Origin: JBEKTW01 sp963727845
GTDB taxonomy: Bacteria; Bacteroidota; Ignavibacteria; UBA10030; SZUA-254
Length of the DNA: 64,000 nucleotides
Assembly: GCA_963727845.1 (NCBI GenBank)
Contig: CAVSHI010000001.1
Span: 372,001 to 436,000, forward strand
Reading direction: 5' to 3'
Shown here: piece by piece, positions 8,899 to 17,785 of the stretch
Layout: each line of letters begins with the position of its first letter
How positions within the stretch are numbered: position 1 is the stretch's first letter
Program-made: the position numbers and the translations under genes
The notes under the pieces: generated by a model
The model's database searches: none
Seen by the model: only the letters and a program-made list of their open reading frames with translations
What the model was told of the DNA's origin: nothing

Positions 8899-11046
8899 TC
8901 AATTTCTAGTGAGACCTTTCAAATGCCGGTTGAAGAATTCTTCAATCCGGGAATATTCATCAAACCAGCTTTCTGGCTCATGAAAGGAATGCGATTCATC
9001 CGGATAGACCATCACTTCAAATTGCTTCCTCGCTTTTTGAAGTTTCGCGATCAGCTGAACGGCATCCTGAAAAAAAACGTTATCGTCGACCATCCCGTGA
9101 AGGATCAGCAGCGGTTTCCTGAGGCTATCGGCATACGTAATCGGCGAACTTATTTTATATGCCTCGGGATTATCTTCCGGCCTGCCGAGTCTCGGCTCGG
9201 TATACCACCGGCTGTGCCGGTAGTAGTTTTCCCAGCTCGTAACGGCACGCAAAGCAACACCGCAGGCATATTTGTCGGAGAGAAACAAACCCATCAAAGC
9301 CATGAATCCGCCGTAACTGCCGCCATAGATTCCCAGATGGTCAGAATCAATATAACCCAATTGTTTCAAATATTCAATACCGTCAAGCTCATCGTCAAGA
9401 TCCTTTCCGCCGAGGTGCAGGTAAACGTCGGTCCGGTAATCTCGGCCGTAGCCGGCACTTCCCCGGTAATCCACCTCAAAAACGATGTATCCGAGCTGGG
9501 TTAACCGGTGGTGGAACATGTACTCCTCGTGGTAATAACTCCATCCGCGGTAGACATTTTGGACGTAGCCCGCACCGTGGACAAAGACCACAACCGGATA
9601 CTTTCTATCGGGAGAGAAGTCGTGCGGCTTGTAAATCATGGCAGGAATAGACTTCCCGTCTCTGCTCTTGAAATGGACGATTTCGGGGACGGTCCAGTCT
9701 ATGCGCTTGAATTCATCCGGGAGAGTGTACGTTAGTTGCTTTTCAGTTCCGGGCGCTGAAGCCGGGACGCGAATCAGCTCCGGCGGTTTCGCAAAGTCCG
9801 AGTAACTTGCCACGATGAAATCACCGGTTTTTGAAAGCACGGGCTCTTCGTATGACCCCTCCCTTGATGAGAGTTTGGAAACCGTTTTCGAATTCAGATC
9901 AAGGATAAACAATTGCCATTGATGGTGGTCGTCTTTGTTTGCCTGGAAGAAGATTTTGTCACCGCCGGGAGCGACGGCGAACCAGTGAATCTCCCAATCA
10001 CCATCGGTCAGTTGCCGGATCTCCTTTCCCTCCGGTGTCATCATGTATAGATGATTCCAACCGCTTTTCTCGGATGTTGTGAGAATGTGTTTGCCGTCCG
10101 GCATCCATCGTGTCGAACACAATCCGCTTTCAATCCAGGCTTTGTCGGTCTCTTCGTAGATCAGTTGTGCCTTACCGCTGTCGGTGTCGGCGACAAACAT
10201 TTCCCGTTTCTTGCTGCCCATCGAGAAACGTTCAAGGAGTATGGATTTCCCATCCGGTGCAACGGACATATGGCTGAGAGAGTATGGCTGGTCGCCGGGG
10301 AGTTTGACCCAGACGGTCGATCCCGTGTCGACCGGTGCGATGCCGATTTTGGGTTTGCCTATGCCGCTCTTGACCGACCGCGTTACGACATCTTTCCCCG
10401 TATAGGACGGTATCAAAAACTCCTCCTGTCCTTCCTGTTCGTATTGGACGAACACTGCACGTTTGCCGTCGGGGGTGAAGGCGATAAGATGAATGGATGC
10501 ATTCTTCGAGGAAGCCGAGGCGATGTCGACGATTTCCGGTTTGTCGACGTTCATCGCCATGAGCTTGTTATCTGAACTGAACTCCAGTATCTTTCCATCG
10601 GGAGACCAGTGGAGACTGTGCTCGTACGCATCGGTCTTCGTGAGGCGTTTGAAGGACTGAAAGACTGTATCGGTAAGGAACACATCGCCTTTTTTCGTGC
10701 ATGCGACGGTCTTGGAATCCGGCGACCATTGGATTTCGCCGAGGAGGGTGTCGCCGATAACGTGCATCGCCGATCCGTCGGAGTGCATGAGCCAGCGACG
10801 GTAGTTACCGCGTGCCGTGCTGTCCCACTGGAAGAGAAGAACGTTCCCATCCGGAGAAAGCTCCGGGCCGGTGGGTTCCGATCCGGGGAGATAGGGTTTA
10901 AAGAAAATACGCTCCAGCGAGAGAACGGAATCCTGTTTCTGCTGGGCAAGCGCTGCCGATGTCAACAAAGGGCTGCCAAGTAATAAAAGGGAGAAGAGAA
11001 GCCTCCGGGCAGTTTTCTCGAAGGAACTGGCTGTCCTATTGATCAA
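8899..11046 (-). CDS. S9-family serine peptidase (DPP4/acylaminoacyl type)
   Basis: I place the start at a TTG (11046) because TGAGGA lies seven bases upstream and this start gives a proper signal peptide (RRLLFSLLLLGSPLLTSAALAQ); the frame upstream (to 11172) codes for nothing signal-like. About 715 residues. A WD/TolB-like propeller (repeats such as WSPDSKTVACTKKG and APDGKSILLERF) precedes the alpha/beta-hydrolase domain with nucleophile elbow IYGGSYGGFMAL, acid Asp in LHGMVDDNVFF and catalytic His in YPDESHSFHEP. It should cleave short peptides in the periplasm or outside the cell. The gene sits just upstream of dnaX with a 4-base gap. Confidence 0.92.
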   Translation of the reverse strand: MINRTASSFEKTARRLLFSLLLLGSPLLTSAALAQQKQDSVLSLERIFFKPYLPGSEPTGPELSPDGNVLLFQWDSTARGNYRRWLMHSDGSAMHVIGDTLLGEIQWSPDSKTVACTKKGDVFLTDTVFQSFKRLTKTDAYEHSLHWSPDGKILEFSSDNKLMAMNVDKPEIVDIASASSKNASIHLIAFTPDGKRAVFVQYEQEGQEEFLIPSYTGKDVVTRSVKSGIGKPKIGIAPVDTGSTVWVKLPGDQPYSLSHMSVAPDGKSILLERFSMGSKKREMFVADTDSGKAQLIYEETDKAWIESGLCSTRWMPDGKHILTTSEKSGWNHLYMMTPEGKEIRQLTDGDWEIHWFAVAPGGDKIFFQANKDDHHQWQLFILDLNSKTVSKLSSREGSYEEPVLSKTGDFIVASYSDFAKPPELIRVPASAPGTEKQLTYTLPDEFKRIDWTVPEIVHFKSRDGKSIPAMIYKPHDFSPDRKYPVVVFVHGAGYVQNVYRGWSYYHEEYMFHHRLTQLGYIVFEVDYRGSAGYGRDYRTDVYLHLGGKDLDDELDGIEYLKQLGYIDSDHLGIYGGSYGGFMALMGLFLSDKYACGVALRAVTSWENYYRHSRWYTEPRLGRPEDNPEAYKISSPITYADSLRKPLLILHGMVDDNVFFQDAVQLIAKLQKARKQFEVMVYPDESHSFHEPESWFDEYSRIEEFFNRHLKGLTRN

Positions 11047-11408
11047 GTGTGAGTCCTCATTGAATAACGATTGAACAACAATATACGGAGAGAGAAATAG
11101 ACTTCCAATGATCTCAGACACAGAGTAGTGGGTCAGTTTGATCTGACATTGTACGTCAGACCGACATGGCAAAGATGCGACGAGATTACGTCCCCTCTCG
11201 AGAGGGGACTACAGGGGTGTGTTAAAGATCGGTCTCATTCTGGATTTGTAGGTGAGGGTGAATCCCCCGTTACCCACCCCGTCGACACCCCTCCAAAGAG
11301 GGGACATCCTTCTACCCGCAATTCAAACTGGCCCAGTACTAGACACAACCTAAAACGGAAATGAGCTCGTTTTCTGACGTTCGCAGGAAACCTGCCGGAG
11401 GTTGTGTC
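11047..11408. other. Intergenic stretch with palindromic repeat DNA
   Basis: 362 bases between the S9 peptidase start and the end of the VWA gene. It holds a short inverted repeat (TCTGAC at 11142-11147, GTCAGA at 11155-11160) and the GC-rich repeat element described separately. The ORFs here are small and show no codon bias or known motif, so I call none. Confidence 0.6.
11190..11310. repeat. Dispersed GC-rich palindromic intergenic repeat, copy 1
   Basis: Begins with a perfect 20-base palindrome, GTCCCCTCTCGAGAGGGGAC (11190-11209), followed by TACAGGGGTGTGTT, and ends with a CACCCCTCC...GAGGGGAC arm near 11288-11308. The core AGAGGGGAnT..AGGGGTGTGT recurs in inverse orientation at 63053-63075, next to CCCCTCCTCCGGAGGGGGCAGGGGTGGGT. 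The element is purely intergenic and non-coding. Its function is unknown; such elements behave like REP- or MITE-type repeats. Confidence 0.65.
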
Positions 11409-12509
11409 CTACGATGCCCCGAATTTTTTCCTTCGGTTACGGATGTAATCCACAAAAACAAACTCGCCGAGGTTTTGAAGCGTCGAATAATACGCCCGGC
11501 CTTGGTTGGCTTTGGTGAGCTCTTCCACGAAATTGATAAGGTAGGGGTCGCGGGCAACCATAAACGTGCTGATCACGACTTTCTCGCGCCGGCACGCGAC
11601 GGCTTCGTCGAGCGTCTTATTCACGATGCGAGGGTCGAGCCCGAGGGAATTTTTGTACAGCCGGCCGCTGCCGTCGAACATGGCGGAGGGCTTGCCGTCG
11701 GTTACCATGAAAATCTGCTTATTGGCATTGCCGCGCCGGCGAAGAAGCGTCCGCGCCAATTGTAAACCGGCGCGCGTATTGGTGTGGTACGGTCCGACCT
11801 GCAGGAAAGGTAATTCACTCAAGCTCATGAGTTTTGCGTCGTCGCCGAAGACAACGAGCGCCAGGTAGTCTTTTGGGAATTTCTGCATGATAAGCTCGGA
11901 GAGCGCCAGCGCAACCTGCTTGGCGGGTGTGATACGGTCTTCGCCGTAGAGAATCATCGAATGGGAAATGTCGAGCATGAGGACGGTGGCGCAGGAAGAC
12001 ATATGCTCCGTCTCGTAGACTTCGATGTCCTCTTCCTTCAGGGAAAAATCATCGATGCCGTTGCGCTTGAAGGCGTTCGTGAGCGTCGAGGTGAGGTCGA
12101 TGTTTGTCGGCTGGTCGCCGAACGCCCATTTTTTGGTCTCGCTCAGCCGGTTAACGCCCGAACCCGTCTGGGGGGTCTCGTGCGAGCCGATGTTTCCCTT
12201 TCTCAGAGAGGAAAAGACTTCCTTCAATGCATCCTGCCGGATGCGCTGAACGCCCCTTGCAGTCAGTTGAAGGGTATCGTTGATATCCTCGATGACTCCC
12301 ATTTCCCGGAGTTTGTCGATAAGATCGTCCATGGAGAGGGTTTCATCGAAAATGCCGTATTCCTCGGCTAACTGGCGCAGCCACTCCAGCGCTTCTTCCA
12401 CATCGCCGCTGGTCTGGATCATCAGATAACTGAAGAGCGACACGAGGCTTTCCAGCCTCTGCTCATCGGTTTTCGACCCCGGGGTCCATTTGGTGTATTG
12501 GAAACGCAC
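11409..12509 (-). CDS. VWA-domain protein, partner of MoxR/Mg-chelatase-like ATPase
   Basis: 366 residues, no signal peptide or membrane helix. The N-terminal half is helical (about 1-165). The VWA domain (about 170-345) has an intact metal-ion site: VLMLDISHSM (DxSxS), the conserved Thr region around HTNTRAGLQLA, and MVTDGKPSAM. The start lies 3 bases after the stop of the ATPase gene at 12513, so the two are coupled. Pairs of AAA+ MoxR/ChlI-like ATPases and VWA proteins act as metal-insertion or chaperone machines (CoxE/CoxD, BchI/BchD, RavA/ViaA). Which target this pair serves cannot be read from the neighbourhood. Confidence 0.88.
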   Translation of the reverse strand: MRFQYTKWTPGSKTDEQRLESLVSLFSYLMIQTSGDVEEALEWLRQLAEEYGIFDETLSMDDLIDKLREMGVIEDINDTLQLTARGVQRIRQDALKEVFSSLRKGNIGSHETPQTGSGVNRLSETKKWAFGDQPTNIDLTSTLTNAFKRNGIDDFSLKEEDIEVYETEHMSSCATVLMLDISHSMILYGEDRITPAKQVALALSELIMQKFPKDYLALVVFGDDAKLMSLSELPFLQVGPYHTNTRAGLQLARTLLRRRGNANKQIFMVTDGKPSAMFDGSGRLYKNSLGLDPRIVNKTLDEAVACRREKVVISTFMVARDPYLINFVEELTKANQGRAYYSTLQNLGEFVFVDYIRNRRKKFGAS

Positions 12510-12512
12510 TGT

Positions 12513-14024
12513 TCAGTCTTCTTCCTCGCCCTGTCCGTGGCCGATGAAGATGCTGCCGACGAGGTCCTTGTATGAGGTCACGCGGTCCACCTCGTCTTTG
12601 GCGATTTTTGAGAACTGGTGCAGGCCGTCGAGCGTAAACTCCATCGCCGATGCGAGCTCGGTCTTGTTCGATTCGGTGATGTTCATATGTTTCCGTGTGA
12701 TGTCCCGAAGAGTGCTCACGCGGTTTAACTCGTCGAAGTATTTGTCGAACGGCATGTTGTCCGCGATCTCAATGAGATTTCCCGATTCGAACCAGCCGGT
12801 GATCTTCGCATATTCTGAATCGTCGACGGGGTTGCGCATATCGTTGGTGCGGGCCCGTGCCGGCTTTTTCTGAAGCGGGTCGGGGAAATATCTCCTGAAC
12901 GTATCCCTGACCGCTTTGCCGATCAATGCTTTGCTGACTTTGATTGGACCTTCCTGTTCGCCTTCGAACACCAACTCGATTTTACCGGTCATGCCCGGCA
13001 GGACGTGCGGCAGGTCGCAGATTCGGGGTGTGACAACCCTGTCTCCGGTGAGCATCGCTCGGCGTTCGGCATTGCTGACGAGACTTTCCATCGCCGCGAT
13101 TGTCAAACGCGCGCTGACACCCGATTTCTGATCGACGAATTCACTCTTGCGGGCCTCGAAGGCAATTTGTTCTATGATTTCCTTAAAGAAATGCGGAATG
13201 ACGATCTCAAATTCCTCCCGCGCAATCCAGGACTCCTGCTCGGTGATCCGGATGGCGTCTTCGATAGTGCGGGGATAGTGCGTCAGGATTTGGGAATCGA
13301 TTCTGTCTTTCAACGGCGTGATGATATTGCCGCGGTTCGTGTAGTCTTCGGGATTTGCAGTGAATACCATCATGATGTCGAGCGGAATCCGGACATTAAA
13401 GCCCCGGATTTGGATATCCTTCTCTTCCATAATGTTGAACAAGCCGACCTGAATGCGCGGTTGCAGATCGGGCAGCTCGTTGATGGCGAAAATGCCCCTG
13501 TTGGTGCGGGGAATAATTCCAAAATGGATTGCGCCTTCGTGGGAGTAATGCAAGCGTTGTGACGCGGCTTTGATCGGGTCGATGTCTCCTATCAGATCGG
13601 CAATTGTCACATCCGGGGTCGCGAGTTTTTCTCCCAACCTCGCGTCGCGGTGCAACCACTCAATTTCCACATTGTCGCCGTGCTCCCTGACCATGTCGAC
13701 GCACCTTTTGCAGACGGGTTTGAACGGGTTGTCGTTGATCTCACAACCCTTGATCAGCGGAATGTATTCGTCGAGCAATGACGGCAGCAATCGGACAATC
13801 CGCGTTTTTGCCTGCCCGCGCAATCCCAGGAACATAATATCATGCTTCGCGAGGATGGCATTGACAATTGACGGCACAACTGTCTGCCCGAAACCGATGA
13901 TCCCGGGGAAAAGTTGATCCTTCCGTTTGATCTTCTCGATGAGGTTTCTTCGGACTTCGTCCTTTACCGGCATGACTTTATAGCCGGACTTTTTAAGCTC
14001 ACCGATCGTGGTCGCTTTTTGCAT
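12513..14024 (-). CDS. Mg-chelatase/MoxR-like AAA+ ATPase
   Basis: 503 residues from the ATG at 14024, which has AGGAG five bases upstream; a TTG at 14039 in the same frame overlaps that ribosome-binding site and is less likely. Walker A is GLRGQAKTR (atypical Gln-Ala in place of the common Ala-Gly), followed by CKRCVDMVREHG, a Walker B-like region AINELPDLQPRIQ and the sensor block MMVFTANPEDYTNRG, all as in magnesium-chelatase subunit I-like proteins. The C-terminus adds a helical lid. It forms an operon with the VWA gene 3 bases downstream. Probable role: ATP-driven remodelling or metal insertion; the substrate is unknown. Confidence 0.88.
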   Translation of the reverse strand: MQKATTIGELKKSGYKVMPVKDEVRRNLIEKIKRKDQLFPGIIGFGQTVVPSIVNAILAKHDIMFLGLRGQAKTRIVRLLPSLLDEYIPLIKGCEINDNPFKPVCKRCVDMVREHGDNVEIEWLHRDARLGEKLATPDVTIADLIGDIDPIKAASQRLHYSHEGAIHFGIIPRTNRGIFAINELPDLQPRIQVGLFNIMEEKDIQIRGFNVRIPLDIMMVFTANPEDYTNRGNIITPLKDRIDSQILTHYPRTIEDAIRITEQESWIAREEFEIVIPHFFKEIIEQIAFEARKSEFVDQKSGVSARLTIAAMESLVSNAERRAMLTGDRVVTPRICDLPHVLPGMTGKIELVFEGEQEGPIKVSKALIGKAVRDTFRRYFPDPLQKKPARARTNDMRNPVDDSEYAKITGWFESGNLIEIADNMPFDKYFDELNRVSTLRDITRKHMNITESNKTELASAMEFTLDGLHQFSKIAKDEVDRVTSYKDLVGSIFIGHGQGEEED

Positions 14025-14189
14025 CCTTTCTCCTAACAATAAGGTGTGGACATGGTATGATCATGTATAACAAATCCAACGAACAGTTCGTTTCGTGGAT
14101 TATCATCAATCTACATGCTTTTTGCTCATATCGCAATGCGCCAAATCACTTGTTTGTCTTTGACCAAATCAGTATATTGGCCGACAGGA

Positions 14190-14975
14190 ATGATGGAACA
14201 CGCTATGGTCCGCTCTCTATTGGTTCTGGTTGTTGTCTTTGTCGTTGGAATCGGTGCAGTTCAGGCACAGGGCTCGGCGGGGACGAATGCCAACATCGAG
14301 CCGCGAGAACTGATCGATGTGCCCACCGCCGGAATGCTCCCACAGCGAAATATCGGAGTCGACTTGAACTTCTTCCAGTCGGGAGGAGTCCTTGCGGGTT
14401 TCTCCGTCGCCATCATCGACAGGCTTCTCATCGGCGTATCGTATGGCGGCACGTCACTCCTCGGGACGTTAAAGGAATCATGGAACCCCCGCCCGGGTTT
14501 CAATCTTAAAGTGCGATTGTTGAATGAATCGTATATTATTCCGGCGATTGCCGTTGGGTTCGATTGCCAGGGTAAGGAAGCGTATATCGATTCACTCAAT
14601 CGCTATACCATCAAATCGCTCGGATGGTACGCCGTCGGAAGCAAGAATTACCAGCTACTCGGATATTTCAGTATCCACGGAGGATTGAACTACAGTCTAG
14701 AGCAGGCAGACAATAACAGAAACGTCAATGTCTTCTGTGGCGTTGAAAAGTCGGTAGGACCGTTTGCGACAATCATGGCGGAGTATAACTTCGCCCTCAA
14801 CGACGATATCCGGAGGAATTCAGGGAACGAGAAGGGGTATCTGAATGCCGGAGTCCGCATTTCGATCGGGAACGGATACACCCTCGGCTTCAACTTCAAA
14901 GACATCTCACACAGTTTCAACAATATCTCGGTTGGGAACCGGACGATGCAGGTCGAATACATCTGTCCCTTCTAA
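14190..14975 (+). CDS. Secreted beta-barrel protein, function unknown
   Basis: About 261 residues. Candidate ATGs are at 14190, 14193 and 14205; AGGA just upstream favours one of the first two. The N-terminus MVRSLLVLVVVFVVGIGAVQAQ is a clear signal peptide. The mature part begins with NIEPRELIDVPTAGMLPQRN and continues as alternating strands (LNFFQSGGVLAGFSVAI, GISIGNGYTLGFNFKDISH), ending in YICPF: an outer-membrane barrel style. It is a stand-alone gene, followed by a probable terminator at 15056. No named family was recognised. Confidence 0.75.
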   Translation: MMEHAMVRSLLVLVVVFVVGIGAVQAQGSAGTNANIEPRELIDVPTAGMLPQRNIGVDLNFFQSGGVLAGFSVAIIDRLLIGVSYGGTSLLGTLKESWNPRPGFNLKVRLLNESYIIPAIAVGFDCQGKEAYIDSLNRYTIKSLGWYAVGSKNYQLLGYFSIHGGLNYSLEQADNNRNVNVFCGVEKSVGPFATIMAEYNFALNDDIRRNSGNEKGYLNAGVRISIGNGYTLGFNFKDISHSFNNISVGNRTMQVEYICPF

Positions 14976-15055
14976 GGAATGATCCGGGAATTTCCGCCCC
15001 GGCACCGAGTGGTGAGTCTCCAACCCCTGATTGTGCTAAAAAATCAACGATTTTG

Positions 15056-15095
15056 TGCCCATTGTCCAAACCAACAGACAAAACGGGCATTTTTG
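15056..15095 (+). terminator. Probable rho-independent terminator
   Basis: Stem TGCCC (15056-15060) and TTGTC (15062-15066) pairs with GACAA (15077-15081) and GGGCA (15085-15089), with a small internal bulge, followed by five T (15090-15094). It lies about 80 bases after the stop of the barrel gene at 14975. Confidence 0.5.
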
Positions 15096-15209
15096 ATTCC
15101 CCTTCAAAAAAAATGCCACTTCCTGGTACGATTCTGGCCAGTTTTGGCTTCCGCAAATGAATCTTTTTGGCATTGATATTGTTTATCTATCAAGGAGAAC
15201 TAATAGAAA

Positions 15210-16139
15210 GTGAGACTGATTATGAACACGAAATTGACGTCCTCGATATTCTTCAGCACAGCAGCGCTCCTCCTGCTCGCTTTGCCGGGGTGTTACACAC
15301 GGTTAGTGACTGAGCGAGAAGATCGGCCGTGGCATGACGAAGCGTATACCACCCAGCAAGCACCGGGTGATTCCGTATACGCCGATCAGACTGATTCCAA
15401 CTACGTCGACGACAATCCAGCCGTCGTCAACGATGACTACGGTTATGGTTGGCATCCGTCATGCGGAGTCGGATTCGATTACTATTATCCATCGTACTAC
15501 TGGCCCTCTTACGCGTTTGCGGCGGCGTGGTATGATCCGTGGTTTTATGATTCCTATTGGGCATACAACCCGTGGTGGTGTGGGACGGGGTTCCTGCGTT
15601 ATCCTTATTATGGATATGGATACTACGGGCATGCTCCCTTTTATGGCGGCTATTACGGCGGAGGTTATGGAGGCCGTCGCTACGATGGTTATGGGGCCGT
15701 CAGGAATAATGTCCCGAGAGATTTTGGATCGACGCGTGGCGGAAGCACTCGCGGAATTACGAGCGCGCAGGGTTACGGCGGAACCAATGCCGGAAGAAGC
15801 AGCAGCGGTCTTCCCACGGGAATGTCGAATGGCCGCTCGATCGGTTCTCAAAGGCGAACGACTCCCACGGTTAACAACGGCTCGCGCCAGGCAGTGACTG
15901 CGCCTCGTGGGTCCAGAGCGATCGCACGCTCCGGCAGTGTGCAAAGCCGATCCGCGACACGCAGCGGCAGCACGAGGGGATATGCGCCGAGCAGTCGCGG
16001 GAGCAGTGCACCGAGATATTCTTCGCCGTCGCGTGGCGGCTACTCGGGCGGCGGTTACCGTGGCGGTGGTGTATCGCGCGGCGGCGGCGGCGGTGGACGC
16101 AGCGGCGGTGGTGGACACGGTGGTGGTGGTCGTCGTTAA
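15210..16139 (+). CDS. Tyr/Gly/Ser-rich lipoprotein
   Basis: 309 residues from a GTG at 15210 (AAGGAG 12 bases upstream); an in-frame ATG at 15222 would give the same signal. The lipobox is LLALPGC (Cys about residue 28). The mature chain is aromatic and Gly-rich: Tyr/Trp-rich segment about residues 75-145 (YYYPSYYWPSYAF, YPYYGYGYYGHAPFYGGYYG), then a Ser/Arg/Gly-rich low-complexity tail ending in RGG and GGGG runs. This composition is typical of surface or cell-envelope scaffold proteins, not of enzymes. No family was recognised; role unknown. The next gene starts 33 bases downstream. Confidence 0.75.
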   Translation: MRLIMNTKLTSSIFFSTAALLLLALPGCYTRLVTEREDRPWHDEAYTTQQAPGDSVYADQTDSNYVDDNPAVVNDDYGYGWHPSCGVGFDYYYPSYYWPSYAFAAAWYDPWFYDSYWAYNPWWCGTGFLRYPYYGYGYYGHAPFYGGYYGGGYGGRRYDGYGAVRNNVPRDFGSTRGGSTRGITSAQGYGGTNAGRSSSGLPTGMSNGRSIGSQRRTTPTVNNGSRQAVTAPRGSRAIARSGSVQSRSATRSGSTRGYAPSSRGSSAPRYSSPSRGGYSGGGYRGGGVSRGGGGGGRSGGGGHGGGGRR

Positions 16140-16172
16140 ATAATTCCATACAACGTCAAGGATCGAAAGTAT

Positions 16173-17657
16173 ATGAAAAAATTTTTCTCCATCCCGGTTC
16201 TCTGCGCAGCTTTCCTGGTTGTTACAATAAATGCCAGGGCTCAATATAGCCAGTATCTCGATGATGCTCTTCGATATTCCACCCCCGGCCTGGGAGTCAG
16301 CGCGCGCTCACTCGGTATGGGCACGGCATACACGGGCGTGGCGAATGATTTCTCGGCCGCCTTCTCAAACCCGGCGGGTCTGGGGCAGATGCGCATGAGC
16401 GAAGTCACGCTGGGGATGTCAAACGTCTCCTACGGCAACACCAGCACATTTTTCAATAATTCACAATCCCTGACAAACAGCGCCACGAGTCTCAATAACC
16501 TCGGACTGGTGTATTCCCTCCCGGTGCAACAGGGAAGCATGGTGATTGCAATCGGGTACGGCAGGACTGCGGATTACACGTCGGGACTTTCGTTTCAGGG
16601 GTATAATCCGCAGAGCAGTATCGTGCAGTCGTGGGCACCGAACGGTCAACCACTATCGCCAAATATCTCGATCGCAGAATATCTCGGGCTTGCCGTTGCC
16701 GATACGATTACCAACAAGTTCGTCAGCCCGATCAATGGAAAGTTGACGGAAGGCGGGACCGTGCTGGAGAGCGGCGGGCAGAATTATTTTACGGTCTCAG
16801 GTGCGGTTGAAGCCTCGAAAAATTTCTTCGTTGGTGTAACGCTGGACTTCATCTCCGGTTCTTACAACTATGTGAGGAACTATCAGGAACAGGATCTTGC
16901 GAACAACTACACCGCTGCAAATACCGTAACTCTTTACAATAACAACAAAGACACAACATTTTTTGATTTGAACTATCTGACGGATAATCAGACCCTTGAG
17001 CACGATATCAGCGGATTCTCGATGAAGTTCGGCATACTGTATAAATTCGGGCCGGGGAGCAGACTCGGAATTGCCATCAAAACGCCGTCATGGATCACCG
17101 TCCATGAAACCTATTCCGAGCAGGCTTCCAGTACCTTCGACAACGGCGACCACTACACCATTCCCGCCAGCGGGTCGAGTTACGACTATGACATCACATC
17201 GCCGTACGTTTTCTCCGCCGGTCTTTCGCACTCCATCGGGGATTTGATGCTCGCCGCCGATGTCGAATATACCGACTGGACACAAATGCAGTTCAGCAAT
17301 GCCAGCGCCGAGCTCATGAGTCTCAATACAACATTCAAGACCGAATTTCGGCCGACAACAAACCTCCGTCTCGGCGGAGAATACGACTTCAGCAGCATTG
17401 GCTTCCGCTTGAGAGGTGGATTTGCATATCTGCCTTCACCCTATAGCGGTGATCCGTCATCGTACGCACAGAAATATATTACGGGAGGAGTTGGTTTCAT
17501 CATAGCGGAAGCTTTTTCGATCGACCTTGGCTATGCCCATGGCTATTGGGATACCGAACACGCACAGCTCTTAGACATAAACGGGAATCCCACGGCCACG
17601 ACTACCGAAAAAATTTCGACGGACAACCTGATTGGAACGATTTCCTACAGGTTCTAG
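16173..17657 (+). CDS. FadL/OMPP1-like outer-membrane transport protein
   Basis: 494 residues with a signal peptide (FFSIPVLCAAFLVVTINARA). The N-terminal hatch resembles FadL/TodX and PorV proteins: LGVSARSLGMGTAYTGVAND followed by FSAAFSNPAGLGQM. The remainder is a long barrel with repeated LGFA/YGRTADY-type strands and a C-terminal strand ending in SYRF, as expected for insertion by the Bam machinery. Members of this family take up hydrophobic compounds such as fatty acids or aromatics; the substrate here is unknown. A strong terminator follows at 17690. Confidence 0.87.
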   Translation: MKKFFSIPVLCAAFLVVTINARAQYSQYLDDALRYSTPGLGVSARSLGMGTAYTGVANDFSAAFSNPAGLGQMRMSEVTLGMSNVSYGNTSTFFNNSQSLTNSATSLNNLGLVYSLPVQQGSMVIAIGYGRTADYTSGLSFQGYNPQSSIVQSWAPNGQPLSPNISIAEYLGLAVADTITNKFVSPINGKLTEGGTVLESGGQNYFTVSGAVEASKNFFVGVTLDFISGSYNYVRNYQEQDLANNYTAANTVTLYNNNKDTTFFDLNYLTDNQTLEHDISGFSMKFGILYKFGPGSRLGIAIKTPSWITVHETYSEQASSTFDNGDHYTIPASGSSYDYDITSPYVFSAGLSHSIGDLMLAADVEYTDWTQMQFSNASAELMSLNTTFKTEFRPTTNLRLGGEYDFSSIGFRLRGGFAYLPSPYSGDPSSYAQKYITGGVGFIIAEAFSIDLGYAHGYWDTEHAQLLDINGNPTATTTEKISTDNLIGTISYRF

Positions 17658-17689
17658 TGTTGATATAGACTAACGAATCCTGTATATTA

Positions 17690-17733
17690 TCCCGTCCCGG
17701 GCCGACTATGTCGGCGGGACGGGATTTTCTTTT
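17690..17733 (+). terminator. Strong rho-independent terminator
   Basis: TCCCGTCCCG (17691-17700) pairs perfectly with CGGGACGGGA (17716-17725); inside it CCGAC (17703-17707) pairs with GTCGG (17711-17715) around a TAT loop. A T-rich tail TTTTCTTTT follows. It terminates the FadL-like gene that stops at 17657. Confidence 0.9.
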
Positions 17734-17785
17734 CCTCTCGATTCACCGGCATTTGTGCTTTTCCACGACAAAAGAAGGATGACGA